A stretch of 64,000 nt of DNA from NCBI GenBank assembly GCA_046233135.1, contig JBJXHN010000005.1, positions 310,001-374,000 on the forward strand. Direction: 5' to 3'. Position 1 is the first letter of the stretch; every line of letters begins with the position of its first letter. The notes beneath the pieces were generated by a model. The model made no database searches. It had not been told where the DNA came from and saw nothing but the letters and a program-made list of their open reading frames with translations. Of the stretch, positions 31,985-40,615 are shown piece by piece. The DNA comes from JBJXHN01 sp046233135 (lineage in GTDB: Bacteria > Pseudomonadota > Alphaproteobacteria > Rhodospirillales > Rhodospirillaceae). A program made the position numbers and the translations under genes.

Positions 31985-33466
31985 TCAGGCGACCTCGATA
32001 TGGCCCATCATGCCGCTGTCCATGTGGCTGAGGATATGGCAGTGGAACATCCAGGATCCGGGGTTGTCGGCGACAAAGGCGACGGTGACCGTTTCCTGTG
32101 GGGCCACCAGCACCGTATCCGCCCAATGGCCGGTACCCAACAGGGCCTGGGACCGCTCGATCACCTTGAAGGCCATGCCGTGCAGATGGATGGGATGCGC
32201 CCAAGAGGTATCGTTGCGGATGGTATAGCGCGCTGTCCGTCCCAGCGTCAGGCGAGCGAGCGGCTCGCCGGGATGGCCCTCTTCCCCGGCCATGGGGACC
32301 CGGCCATTCACCGCCCAGACCAAACCCATATCCACCATCGCCCGGAAATTCAGCATCCGGCCGTTCACCTCGGCCTGGCTGAGACGGCCCATGGCCCCCC
32401 CTTGCAGCACCATTTCCAGCTCGTTGGCCTGCTCCAGGTCGGGTTCGGGCAAGGCGTTGGCCGGCAGGGGCGGCGGTGCGGGCCGGTTGGCCGTGCCTTT
32501 TCCCCGGCCCTTGGCATCGGCGGTCAAGGCGGCAATCGGGCGGGGCTCTTCCGGATCGAAGGCATCAACCACCAGGATCGGATTGGCCGGGTCGGCGGTA
32601 TCGGGGATATCCACGACCAGATCGGCGCGCATGCCTGGCCCCAGGAAGACCACGGAGTCCACCAGCGCCTTCGGGTTCGCCAGCGGATGGCCGTCCAGGG
32701 CGATCAGCCAGACATCCCCGGTGGTCCGGACCTGGGGGGCCATGATCCGCCCGTTGGCACCGTTGCATAGCCGCAGTCGCAATCGTTCGCCGGGAGTGAC
32801 GGAAACGGTGGGAGCGAACAGGCCGTTGGTGGTCGGCAGGTTGCCCATGCGACCGTTATGGCCGGCCATGTGCAGGTCGTCGAAATCGTCGGTGACCTGC
32901 AAATCCTTGCCGATCCGCCAGTCGTCCAGCATCCAGGCCAGATCCCGATCCACCGGATAGGGGTCCGGCTCGTCGACGATCAGCAGCCCCTTGGCTCCGT
33001 GGCCCATCTGCCGGGCGCTGTCCAGGTGGGGATGGTACCAATAGGTTCCGGCATCCGGGCAGACGAAACCGTAATCGAAGGTCTCCCCCTTCCCCACCGG
33101 CTCCTGGGTCATATGCGGTACGCCGTCCTGGTCGTTGGGCAGGCGGATACCGTGGCAATGGACGGAACTGGGGCGGTCCAGCTGGTTGTCCAGGGTGAAG
33201 GCCAGCCGGTCTCCCTGGCGGGCGCGCAGGATGGGACCGGGCACGACGCCGTTATATCCCCAGATGCGGGTTTCCGGCCGGTCGTCCCCCAGCAGGGCAG
33301 CCCAGCTTTCCGCCAGGATCAGGCGGTCCGGGCTTGCCGGTGCGGGTGTTGCGGCACGGGCAGCGGACAGCAGCGGCGGCAGGGCCGGCAGCAGGGGTGC
33401 GGCCAGGGTAGCCGCTCCCAGGCGGAGAACCTGCCGCCGATGGGCATCAAACGGGAAGCGGGTCAT
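31985..33466 (-). CDS. Tat-exported multicopper oxidase
   Basis: 493 residues from ATG 33466, which has GGAG upstream. ATG 33502 in the same frame overlaps the cytochrome stop as ATGA and is also possible. A twin-arginine signal (about residues 10-39, HRRQVLRLGAATLAAPLLPAL) is followed by three cupredoxin domains. All four copper motifs are present: HCHG and WYHPH in domain 1, HPIHLHG and HCHILSHMDSGMM near the end, the last supplying type 1 copper ligands. It may oxidise Cu(I), metals or phenols in the periplasm. The neighbouring cytochrome c gene suggests electron exchange with the respiratory chain, which is inference. Confidence 0.93.
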   Translation of the reverse strand: MTRFPFDAHRRQVLRLGAATLAAPLLPALPPLLSAARAATPAPASPDRLILAESWAALLGDDRPETRIWGYNGVVPGPILRARQGDRLAFTLDNQLDRPSSVHCHGIRLPNDQDGVPHMTQEPVGKGETFDYGFVCPDAGTYWYHPHLDSARQMGHGAKGLLIVDEPDPYPVDRDLAWMLDDWRIGKDLQVTDDFDDLHMAGHNGRMGNLPTTNGLFAPTVSVTPGERLRLRLCNGANGRIMAPQVRTTGDVWLIALDGHPLANPKALVDSVVFLGPGMRADLVVDIPDTADPANPILVVDAFDPEEPRPIAALTADAKGRGKGTANRPAPPPLPANALPEPDLEQANELEMVLQGGAMGRLSQAEVNGRMLNFRAMVDMGLVWAVNGRVPMAGEEGHPGEPLARLTLGRTARYTIRNDTSWAHPIHLHGMAFKVIERSQALLGTGHWADTVLVAPQETVTVAFVADNPGSWMFHCHILSHMDSGMMGHIEVA

Positions 33467-33498
33467 GCGAAGGCTCCGAAGCATGGAACGGGGGGCGG

Positions 33499-33960
33499 TC
33501 ATTGCCGGGCGGCCTGGCGGGCCTGAACCGGGGCGGGCCAGGTGCTTTTGATATAAGCGAGAACAGCCGAGATTTCCTCCTCCGAGAGCGTTTCCTTGAA
33601 GGCGGGCATCGCGCTCTTGAAGCCTGCGGGGGCGCCGGCCGCGCCGCCGTCGCGAATGATCCCCAGCAGCACCGCGTCCGGATGGTGCCATGTATGGCCG
33701 CTGGGATCGTGGGGCGGGGCGGGTAGGGTGCCGTCGGGCTTGCGCTGGCGCCAGTCGGGGCTTTCGCCTTCCAGATTGGCCCCGTGGCAGCTGGCGCATT
33801 GATCGGCATAGACGGTTTCGCCCAGGGCCACCAGCGGGGCATTGGCGGGATCGGCCGGCGGACCGGCCGGGGTTTGCGGGATCGCATACAGGCCGACGGC
33901 GGCCACGATGGCCGCGCCACCCAGGGCCAAGCCGGCCCACAGGGGTTTGCTCAGGGTCAT
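33499..33960 (-). CDS. Membrane-anchored monohaem cytochrome c
   Basis: 153 residues from ATG 33960. An N-terminal hydrophobic helix (about 9-28) is a signal or anchor. The haem site CASCH is at about residues 54-58. The distal Met lies in SAMPAFKETLSEEEISAVLAYIKS (about 114-137), the usual class I ending. It overlaps the possible upstream start of the multicopper oxidase gene by ATGA. It is 78 bases downstream of the Cys/Met-rich protein gene, on the same strand. Confidence 0.92.
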   Translation of the reverse strand: MTLSKPLWAGLALGGAAIVAAVGLYAIPQTPAGPPADPANAPLVALGETVYADQCASCHGANLEGESPDWRQRKPDGTLPAPPHDPSGHTWHHPDAVLLGIIRDGGAAGAPAGFKSAMPAFKETLSEEEISAVLAYIKSTWPAPVQARQAARQ

Positions 33961-34038
33961 GATCGAAAAGTCCTCGAACGTCCGTATAAGACGCTGCTTC
34001 CGGTCTCGTTCCAACCGGGCGAAGCGTCGCGGGTCACA

Positions 34039-34455
34039 TCACGAATGCGGGACGCGGGACGATCGGGGGGGTGGAGGGTCCAGGCTCAGACCATGGGCCA
34101 CCGGCGCGTGGGCAGAGGCGCTCCAGCGCGCCGGCTCGCACAGGGCCGGGGCGGCAGGCTGGCTGCGTTCGGGCAGGGCTGCGGGAAGGGACAGGCCAAA
34201 GGGACAGCCCGCCCCATCCGCTGCGCCACAAGGCTGAACACTGGCAGCGTCGGGGGCTGCGGCGCAGGAACCGTCATGGCAGGGACCACCGGGGGCGCCG
34301 GCCCCATCCCCTTCATCCATGCCGCCGTCCATCGCCATCACGGGCGACGGTGCCAGGGCCATGGACAGAGCCATTGTGGGGGCGGACAGCAAACCCGGGC
34401 CGGTCATCAACAGGCTCAGGAGCACCCCCAGCAGGACCCGGCGCAGGGTGGTCAT
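34039..34455 (-). CDS. Exported Cys/Met-rich protein, metal-linked
   Basis: 138 residues from ATG 34455, whose ATGA overlaps the stop of the ribbon-helix-helix gene. A signal peptide (about residues 5-31) is followed by a Met/Asp-rich stretch (PVMAMDGGMDEGDG) and several cysteines (CHDGSC, QPCG, GCPFG, LCEP). I know no family for it. The composition and the oxidase/cytochrome neighbours suggest periplasmic copper binding. The reading is open along its whole length, with Pro/Arg-rich ends. Confidence 0.6.
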   Translation of the reverse strand: MTTLRRVLLGVLLSLLMTGPGLLSAPTMALSMALAPSPVMAMDGGMDEGDGAGAPGGPCHDGSCAAAPDAASVQPCGAADGAGCPFGLSLPAALPERSQPAAPALCEPARWSASAHAPVAHGLSLDPPPPRSSRVPHS

Positions 34456-34655
34456 TCGCCGGGAGCGGTTTTCAGGACCGGGCGGACTTCGACGCCGTCC
34501 TGCAGGGTGTCGACAGTGCTGTAGTACTCTTCCCAGTTCTCCACGAAATCGACGATGGCCTGCCGGACGCAATCGTCCACGGACCGGTCCTTGCGGGCCG
34601 CCAGGGCCTCCAGGCGGACGCGCAGGTCGTCGGGAAGAGAAGGGACGGTCATCAC
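34452..34655 (-). CDS. Ribbon-helix-helix DNA-binding protein
   Basis: 67 residues, with a GTG at 34655 followed at once by an ATG at 34652; GAGG lies upstream. The pattern VPSLPDDLRVRLEALAARKD, then SVDDCVRQAIVDFVENWEEYY is that of CopG/Arc or RelB-type antitoxin proteins, with a short beta-strand and two helices. No toxin gene is beside it. It heads the run of metal-linked genes (overlap ATGA), so it may be the operon's repressor or an orphan antitoxin. Confidence 0.75.
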   Translation of the reverse strand: MMTVPSLPDDLRVRLEALAARKDRSVDDCVRQAIVDFVENWEEYYSTVDTLQDGVEVRPVLKTAPGE

Positions 34656-34773
34656 GGGGCGTCCTCGTACTTGGGGCCGACCTCAGGGCAAGGCCGGTAT
34701 ATTTCCCAGGTTTTGGGAGTCGAATGAAAAGCTCCCCAGGATATTGAGAAGCTTGTCCACTCCCTGATAGACT

Positions 34774-34802
34774 ATAGTACAGCGGTGTCGGCTAGGCTTC
34801 AA
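34774..34802 (-). promoter_or_regulatory. Candidate sigma70 promoter for the metal operon
   Basis: On the minus strand, TTGAAG (34802-34797) and TACTAT (34779-34774) are 17 bases apart, the ideal spacing. Transcription would start about 110 bases before the ribbon-helix-helix gene. No metal-regulator operator was recognised in the gap. Confidence 0.45.
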
Positions 34803-34879
34803 CCGCTAGTCCTGCGGCGGGGCCAGTGTGGTAGAAGGGGCCGGCTTTCGCATTTTCAAGATCAAGGATCGCTTTGTCC

Positions 34880-36865
34880 ATGGCTCGCAGCGGCGCGCGC
34901 CCTTCCCGGTCGACTTCGTCCTCTTCCACCTCCGGTTCTGACAGGAAGCGGGGAACCGCTCCCCGCAAGACGACCCTCAAGGCGTCCGCCAAGAGTACGG
35001 GCGCCGGCGGCCGGAGCAAGGGCACGGCCAAACCGGCGACCCGGCGGACGGGATCGGGCAAGGCGGGGGGCAAGGGGCGGCGCAAGGGTGGCCGGCGGCG
35101 GTCCTGGCTGCGGCGCTACGCTTGGCCGATGACCCAGGGGCTGCTGGTGGCGGCGATCTGGGTGGGACTGGCCGGCGCGGCGATGGTGGTCTATTTCGCC
35201 CATGATCTGCCTGATCCGGTGGAAGCGGCGTCGGTCACCCGCCGGCCCTCGGTGACGGTGCTGGCCGCCGACGGATCGCGCATTGCGGCCTTCGGGGACC
35301 TTCGTGGCGCATCGGTGCAGGCTCGCGAGGTACCGATGCTGGTACAGGCGGTGCTGTCCACCGAAGACCGGCGCTTCTACGACCACTTCGGCATGGACGT
35401 GTTGGGGATCGCCCGGGCCATGGTGGTCAATATCCGTGCCGGGCGGGTGGTGCAGGGGGGCAGCACCATCACCCAGCAAGTGGCCAAGAACCTGTTCCTG
35501 ACCCAGGACCGCACCTTCAAGCGCAAGATCCAGGAAGTCCTGCTGGCCCTATGGCTGGAATACAGCTTCACCAAGGACCAGATCCTCACGCTCTACCTCA
35601 ACCGGGTCTACCTGGGGGCGGGGACCCACGGGGCCGATGCGGCCTCCTGGCGGTATTTCAACAAGCCGGCGACGCGGATGGACCTCTACGAGGCTGCGGT
35701 GATCGCTGGTCTGCCCAAGGCTCCGTCCCGCCTCAACCCCCTGGCCAGCCCCCGCCGCGCCGATGCCCGGGCGCGGGAGGTGCTGCAGAATATGGCCGAA
35801 GCCGGTTTCCTGAGTGCCGAGCAGGCCCGCGCCGCCGGTGAAGGCGGCCTGGCCAAGCTGGCGCGGGGTGCCGGCGGGACCGGGCGGGCGGGCAGCTGGT
35901 TTGCCGATTGGGTGGCAGATCAGCTGGAAGGCTATGTGGGGTCGCCGGATCGGGACCTGGTGGTCCGCACCACCCTGGATCCGGCCCTGGAAGCGCGGGC
36001 GGAAGCGGTGCTGCGGACGGCCCTGGACGGCCCGGGGCGGGAGCAGAAAGCCGGGCAGGGGGCTGTTCTGGTGATGGACACATCCGGTGCGGTGCGGGCG
36101 ATGATTGGCGGGCGGGATCACGCCAGCAGCCCCTTCAACCGCACGGTCCAGGCGCGGCGGCAGCCGGGTAGTGCCTTCAAGCCCTTTGTGTATCTGGCGG
36201 GTCTGGAAGCGGGTCTTGCGCCGGACTCGGTGATGACCGATGCGCCGGTGACGGTCGATGGCTGGTCCCCGGGCAATTATGGCCACTCCTTCCGGGGCGA
36301 TGTCACCCTGGCCGATGCCCTCGCCCATTCGCTGAACACGGTGGCAGTGCGGGTCAGCGAATATGCCGGCCGGTCCAATGTGGTGAAGGTGGCCCAGCGG
36401 ATGGGTCTTGTCGCGCACCTGCGGCCCGAACCTGCGGTCGCCTTGGGGGTATTCGAGGTCTCCCTGATCGATCTGGTGGCCGCCTATGCGCCCTTTGCCA
36501 CCGGCGGCTATGCCGTGCTGCCCCATGGTATCGAGTCGATCACCGACGGCGACGGCCGGGTTCTTTACAAGCGTTCTTCCAGCGAGGCGCGACGGGTGAT
36601 TGCTTCGGCGGATGCGGCGACCATGGATGCCATGCTGGCCCGGGTTGTGTCCCAGGGGACGGCCAAGGCGGCCCAGCTGCCTGGCGGCGGTGCGCGGGGG
36701 AAGACCGGGACCAGCCAGTCCTATCGGGACGCCTGGTTCATCGGCTACGCCGGGCCGGTCCTGGCGGGGGTGTGGCTGGGCAACGACAACGGCAAGCCGA
36801 TGGAAGAAGTGACCGGCGGCAGCCTGCCGGCGGAAATCTGGCGAAAGGTGATGGGCGGAGAGTGA
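34880..36865 (+). CDS. Class A penicillin-binding protein (PBP1-type)
   Basis: 661 residues from ATG 34880; the TTG two codons earlier is not needed. It polymerises and cross-links peptidoglycan. A very basic Ser/Thr/Lys-rich cytoplasmic tail of about 75 residues precedes the membrane helix (about 86-105). The GT51 glycosyltransferase domain has catalytic Glu in STEDRRFYDHFG (about residue 161) and QGGSTITQQVAKN. The transpeptidase domain has SAFK at about 429-432 with nucleophilic Ser, the SLN motif, and KTGTS at about 608-612. It is a single gene, divergent from the metal operon. Confidence 0.95.
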   Translation: MARSGARPSRSTSSSSTSGSDRKRGTAPRKTTLKASAKSTGAGGRSKGTAKPATRRTGSGKAGGKGRRKGGRRRSWLRRYAWPMTQGLLVAAIWVGLAGAAMVVYFAHDLPDPVEAASVTRRPSVTVLAADGSRIAAFGDLRGASVQAREVPMLVQAVLSTEDRRFYDHFGMDVLGIARAMVVNIRAGRVVQGGSTITQQVAKNLFLTQDRTFKRKIQEVLLALWLEYSFTKDQILTLYLNRVYLGAGTHGADAASWRYFNKPATRMDLYEAAVIAGLPKAPSRLNPLASPRRADARAREVLQNMAEAGFLSAEQARAAGEGGLAKLARGAGGTGRAGSWFADWVADQLEGYVGSPDRDLVVRTTLDPALEARAEAVLRTALDGPGREQKAGQGAVLVMDTSGAVRAMIGGRDHASSPFNRTVQARRQPGSAFKPFVYLAGLEAGLAPDSVMTDAPVTVDGWSPGNYGHSFRGDVTLADALAHSLNTVAVRVSEYAGRSNVVKVAQRMGLVAHLRPEPAVALGVFEVSLIDLVAAYAPFATGGYAVLPHGIESITDGDGRVLYKRSSSEARRVIASADAATMDAMLARVVSQGTAKAAQLPGGGARGKTGTSQSYRDAWFIGYAGPVLAGVWLGNDNGKPMEEVTGGSLPAEIWRKVMGGE

Positions 36866-36977
36866 GGTTTTCTCAGGCTGCGGGGGCAATCCTTCTCGCG
36901 TTTCCCGGCGCGCCGCTTGGGTCATACTCTTCCCATTGCCCACTCACCGTTACCCCCGGACAGGAGGAGATTTCCGC

Positions 36978-37487
36978 ATGCTGCTTTCCCAGGTTCGCCA
37001 GATGGCCAGTTACAGTGCCTGGGCCAACACCCGCCTGTATGACGCGGTGGCCCGGTTGTCGCCGGAAGAAGTGGCGGCGCCGCGTTCGGCGTTCTTCGGC
37101 TCCATCCTCGGCACCCTGAACCACTTGCTGGTCGGCGACATCCTGTGGCTTGACCGCCTGGAAGGCCGCTCGCCCCGCCCCGATGTGCGCCTGGATACCA
37201 TCCTGCACGACACCCTGCCGGCCCTGCGCGATGCCCACCTGCGCCAGACGGAGGCCTATCGCACCTATGTGGCAGGGCTGGACGAAGCCACTCTGGCAGG
37301 GACTCTGGTTTACCGCACCATCGATGGTACGGCCTGCACCACGCCGACGGCCGTGGTGCTGACCCATGTGGTGAACCACGGCACCCATCACCGGGCGCAG
37401 GTTCATGGCCTGCTCAGCCAAACCGCCGTGGCGCCGCCGCCCCTGGACCTGATCTACTTTTGGCGGGAGACGCAGGCGGCCTCCTGA
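36978..37487 (+). CDS. DinB family protein
   Basis: 169 residues from ATG 36978, which has a strong GGAGGAG ribosome site. DinB proteins are four-helix bundles that bind a metal with three histidines and often act as thiol-dependent transferases. Likely ligands are His in LGTLNHLLVGDILW (about residues 40-53) and HGTHHRAQ (about 136-143). The last 34 bases overlap the 3' end of the AraC-type gene on the other strand. Confidence 0.9.
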   Translation: MLLSQVRQMASYSAWANTRLYDAVARLSPEEVAAPRSAFFGSILGTLNHLLVGDILWLDRLEGRSPRPDVRLDTILHDTLPALRDAHLRQTEAYRTYVAGLDEATLAGTLVYRTIDGTACTTPTAVVLTHVVNHGTHHRAQVHGLLSQTAVAPPPLDLIYFWRETQAAS

Positions 37488-38383
37488 GGCCGGGCACCGG
37501 TCACCTGACGGAAGCGGCGGGAAAAACGGCGGCTGGAGGCATATCCGCAGGCTGCCGCCGCTTCGTCGGGGCTCAGGGCATCCTCGCGCATCAGCCGGTC
37601 CGCCTGGGCCATGCGTTCCTCGGCCAGCAGGGCGCGGAAGCCGGTACCGGCTTTGGCCAGACGCCGCCGCAATGTGGCGCTGCCCAGCCCCAGGGCATCC
37701 GCCGCCAGAGCCAAGGTCCACGGCCGGGCGGGGTAAAGGGCGACCAGTCGCCGCACAGCTTCGGTGGTGCCGGCGGCCTTGCCGCGCAGGGTCTCTCTGC
37801 CCGGACCATGGAACGGCAGCGTCAGCGGGGCGCCCAGATGCAGCGCCCACAACAGAACCTCCATCACCCGATGGTCGGCCAGGCCCGGCGGCAGTGGGGC
37901 GGGGATTTCCGGATCCAGGGCGGCGGCCGTATGGACCACGGCCTCCATCAGCCCTGGGTCCTTGGGCAGCGACCATCCCTTTGGCCGGCTGGGAGGTGAT
38001 GTCCGGGCATCGGGATGGGCGGCCAGGGCGCGGCGCACCAGCCGGGCGGGGAAGCCGATGACCAGGGCGCGATAGCGGCCGCTGGCCGGGTCGGGGTCGT
38101 TGACCACCTCGCCTTCCCAGCCGGCGGGCAGGATCAGCGGGGTGCCGGGGCCGAAGGTGTCGGTTTGGCCACCCCACCCCAGGACCTTGCGCCCTTCCAG
38201 CACGATGATCAGGCCGGTGCCGGGCACCGTCATGGGGGCATAGCGCTCCCGCTGATACTCGACGAAAGCGCACAGCACCGGCTGATCCGGATCGCCGCCG
38301 CCCATCCGCGCCCGGCTGTCCCGCCGGGCATAGCCGGCAAGCTGCCCCAGGCCCCGCGTCCAGGCGGCGGCGGGGGCCGTCAT
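37454..38383 (-). CDS. AraC-family transcriptional regulator
   Basis: 309 residues from ATG 38383, which overlaps the upstream PEBP stop as ATGA. The N-terminal part (to about residue 200) is a cupin-like ligand domain. The C-terminal double helix-turn-helix (about 208-305) has LALAADALGLGSATLRRRLA and DEAAAACGYASSRRFSRRFR. The effector is unknown. Coupling to the PEBP gene is the only clue to its role. Confidence 0.87.
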   Translation of the reverse strand: MTAPAAAWTRGLGQLAGYARRDSRARMGGGDPDQPVLCAFVEYQRERYAPMTVPGTGLIIVLEGRKVLGWGGQTDTFGPGTPLILPAGWEGEVVNDPDPASGRYRALVIGFPARLVRRALAAHPDARTSPPSRPKGWSLPKDPGLMEAVVHTAAALDPEIPAPLPPGLADHRVMEVLLWALHLGAPLTLPFHGPGRETLRGKAAGTTEAVRRLVALYPARPWTLALAADALGLGSATLRRRLAKAGTGFRALLAEERMAQADRLMREDALSPDEAAAACGYASSRRFSRRFRQVTGARPQEAACVSRQK

Positions 38384-38961
38384 CGGCCGTACAGGCCCGT
38401 CACCGTGGCCGATCCCAGGCTGTGGGCATGGACCATGAACCCGACCATGGCGCCGCTTGCCTCCGCATCCAGGGGCAGGGAGGGCACGTCCAGGGCGTGG
38501 ATGGTGACCTGATAGCGATGGGGGGCGTCTCCCTGGGGCGGGCAGGGACCACCGTAACCGTGGGCGCCGAAGTCGGTGCGGCTCTGCACCGCGCCATCGG
38601 GCAGGGCGCCGCCGTCGGCCGAGCCGGCACCGGCGGGCAGGGCGGTGGTCTCGGCGGGCAGATTGAAGACCACCCAGTGCCACCAGCCGCTGCCGGTGGG
38701 GGCATCGGGGTCATAGACGGTCAGGGCGAAGCTTTCGGTCCCCTCCGGTGCGCCGCTCCAGGCCACGGCGGGAGAGATGTTGCCGCCGGTGCAGCCGAAC
38801 CCGCTGAACACCTGGGCTTCGGCCATGGGGGCGCCGTCGGTGATATCCGGGCTGGTGATGGTGAACGCGGCGTCGGCTGCGTGGGCCATCGGGGTCGCGG
38901 ACAGCAGTGCCAGGGCGAAGGGCAGGGCAACAAGACTACGGCGAGAGACGGGGTTGGTCAT
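38380..38961 (-). CDS. YbhB/YbcL-type PEBP (Raf kinase inhibitor-like) protein
   Basis: 193 residues. A signal peptide (about 1-28) ends near AHAADA. The PEBP domain shows the ligand-pocket motifs AVAWSGAPEGTESFALTVYD, DPDAPTGSGWWHWVVFNLP and GAHGYGGPCPPQGDAPHRY, with a two-Cys pattern. Bacterial PEBPs bind small anions or phospholipids; the function is unclear. It starts a two-gene unit with the AraC regulator and is divergent from the amidase. Confidence 0.92.
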   Translation of the reverse strand: MTNPVSRRSLVALPFALALLSATPMAHAADAAFTITSPDITDGAPMAEAQVFSGFGCTGGNISPAVAWSGAPEGTESFALTVYDPDAPTGSGWWHWVVFNLPAETTALPAGAGSADGGALPDGAVQSRTDFGAHGYGGPCPPQGDAPHRYQVTIHALDVPSLPLDAEASGAMVGFMVHAHSLGSATVTGLYGR

Positions 38962-39132
38962 GAAAGCCTCCGTATTCGATCAGGGAAGGCACTGTACGCT
39001 TTTTGCGCGCGATGCGCAGACACGGATATGCGCAGAGGGGTGCCCGAAATGCGCAAATCGCCTGCGGCACCGGCACAGGGATCTTCGATGCCCCGCCGGG
39101 GGTAGAGTCCGGCCCTTTTTCGTGGCATGATC

Positions 39133-39157
39133 AAAAAAGAAATCATGATTCTTTTTT
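39133..39157. promoter_or_regulatory. Inverted repeat before the amidase gene
   Basis: AAAAAAGA (39133-39140) and TCTTTTTT (39150-39157) flank a perfect ATCATGAT core, with one bulged A. It ends 12 bases before the amidase ATG. The length and location suit an operator of the TetR-type regulator encoded downstream of the amidase. Confidence 0.45.
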
Positions 39158-39169
39158 GGAGACCCCGGA

Positions 39170-40615
39170 ATGATGGCCGAGTTCGCCGAAGATTCCCTGC
39201 CCTTGCTGGACCTGGATGCGACGGCCCAGGCCGCTCTTGTCCGGGACGGACAGCTGACCCCCAGTGCTTTGCTTGAAGCGGCCATCGCCCGCGTGACCCG
39301 GCTGAACCCGGCGCTGAACGCCGTGGCGGCCGCGGATGAGGAAAAGGCTCGGGACCGGGCGTGGAGTGTCGGCCGGCATGAACCTTTTGCCGGCGTCCCC
39401 ACCCTTTTGAAGGACCTTCTACGCTATCCCGGACTCCCCTGCGCCTATGGATCACGGTTGTTTCAGGGGTTTGTTCCCGACCAGGGATCGCCCTATACCC
39501 GGGCGCTCGACGCGGCCGGGCTGGTGGCGTTGGGCAAGACCACCACATCCGAATTCGGCCTGCTGGGGACGACGGAAGGCGCGGCGAGCAGGGCGACCCG
39601 CAATCCCTGGAACACGGACTGCTCCACCGGCGGATCCTCAGGCGGGGCCGTGGCGGCGGTAGCGTCGGGCATGGTGCCTGTGGCCCATGCCTCCGATGGC
39701 GGCGGCTCGATCCGGGGGCCAGCCGCCCTTTGTGGCCTGTTCGGCTTCAAGCCCAGTCGCGGGCGCACGGTTCAGGCCGATCTGGCCCCGGAAACGCCGC
39801 TGTCGGGTATCGTCAGCGACCATTGCGTCAGCCGCTCCGTCCGGGACAGCGCCACTTGGCTGCGCATCACCGAAACGGGCGAGGACCCCCTGCCGTCCGA
39901 TGAAGACCTTGCAGCGCCTCCGCCGCAGTTGCGCATCGGCGTGCATGTCACGGATTGCTTCGGCAACGCTCCGGACCCGGAGGTGGCGGAGGCTTTCGAG
40001 CGGACCGTCGGTCTTTGCGCGGCGCTGGGGCATCGGATTGCCCGGATCGACATGCCGGTGGTCGATGCCGGCGCCAGTGTGGAACCCGTTCTCGACCTGA
40101 TGGCGGCCTCCATGGCCGGAGTGGTGGGGCAGGTGTCGGCGATGATCGGCGCGGATCCCCCGCGTGAGGCTCTGGAGCCTTATACCTGGGCGTTGGTGGA
40201 ACGGGGTCGGCTCCTGGACGGGTCCCGCGTCGCCGGGGCGCGGCAGAGCCTAGCGGCATTGGGTGCCCTTGCCGCAGGGGCGCTGGAGGATGTGGATGTG
40301 CTTCTCAGCCCGACGATTCCCTTCACCGCCCCGCCCCTCGGGCGGTTCGGTCCGGAGGCACCGCTTGACCGGCTGAAGGCGCAGTTTCAGCGTTGCGCGG
40401 CGTATACCGCACCGGCCTCCCTTGGCGGACTCCCGGCAATGTCGGTCCCCTTGTTCCCTGCGGCCTCGGGAATGCCGGTGGGCAGCCATTTCGTGGGTCG
40501 CCCGGGCGGGGACGCGCTGTTGTTCCGGCTGGCGTTTCAGTTGGAAGGGGCCGCGCCCTGGGCGCCGCGCCTTCTTCACCGCGCACGGGAGCTGGCCGCA
40601 TGGTCCAAGTCCTGA
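39170..40615 (+). CDS. Amidase-signature family amidase
   Basis: 481 residues. Amidase-signature enzymes use a Ser-cisSer-Lys triad. Lys lies in FAGVPTLLKDLL (about residues 73-84) and the two Ser in the Gly/Ser-rich block STGGSSGGAVAAVASG (about 149-164), followed by DGGGSIRGPAALCGLFGFKP. The substrate is unknown; the family includes indoleacetamide hydrolases, nylon oligomer hydrolases and Glu-tRNA amidotransferase A subunits. The gene overlaps a TetR-type gene by 16 bases. Confidence 0.92.
   Translation: MMAEFAEDSLPLLDLDATAQAALVRDGQLTPSALLEAAIARVTRLNPALNAVAAADEEKARDRAWSVGRHEPFAGVPTLLKDLLRYPGLPCAYGSRLFQGFVPDQGSPYTRALDAAGLVALGKTTTSEFGLLGTTEGAASRATRNPWNTDCSTGGSSGGAVAAVASGMVPVAHASDGGGSIRGPAALCGLFGFKPSRGRTVQADLAPETPLSGIVSDHCVSRSVRDSATWLRITETGEDPLPSDEDLAAPPPQLRIGVHVTDCFGNAPDPEVAEAFERTVGLCAALGHRIARIDMPVVDAGASVEPVLDLMAASMAGVVGQVSAMIGADPPREALEPYTWALVERGRLLDGSRVAGARQSLAALGALAAGALEDVDVLLSPTIPFTAPPLGRFGPEAPLDRLKAQFQRCAAYTAPASLGGLPAMSVPLFPAASGMPVGSHFVGRPGGDALLFRLAFQLEGAAPWAPRLLHRARELAAWSKS

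Noticed and set aside
31985..33940. Long single reading frame joining the cytochrome region to the multicopper oxidase
   Set aside because: The upstream part is the wrong frame of the cytochrome c gene; the oxidase has its own start and Tat signal at 33466.
34452..34655. Toxin-antitoxin module
   Set aside because: The ribbon-helix-helix protein could be an antitoxin, but no toxin-like gene lies beside it.
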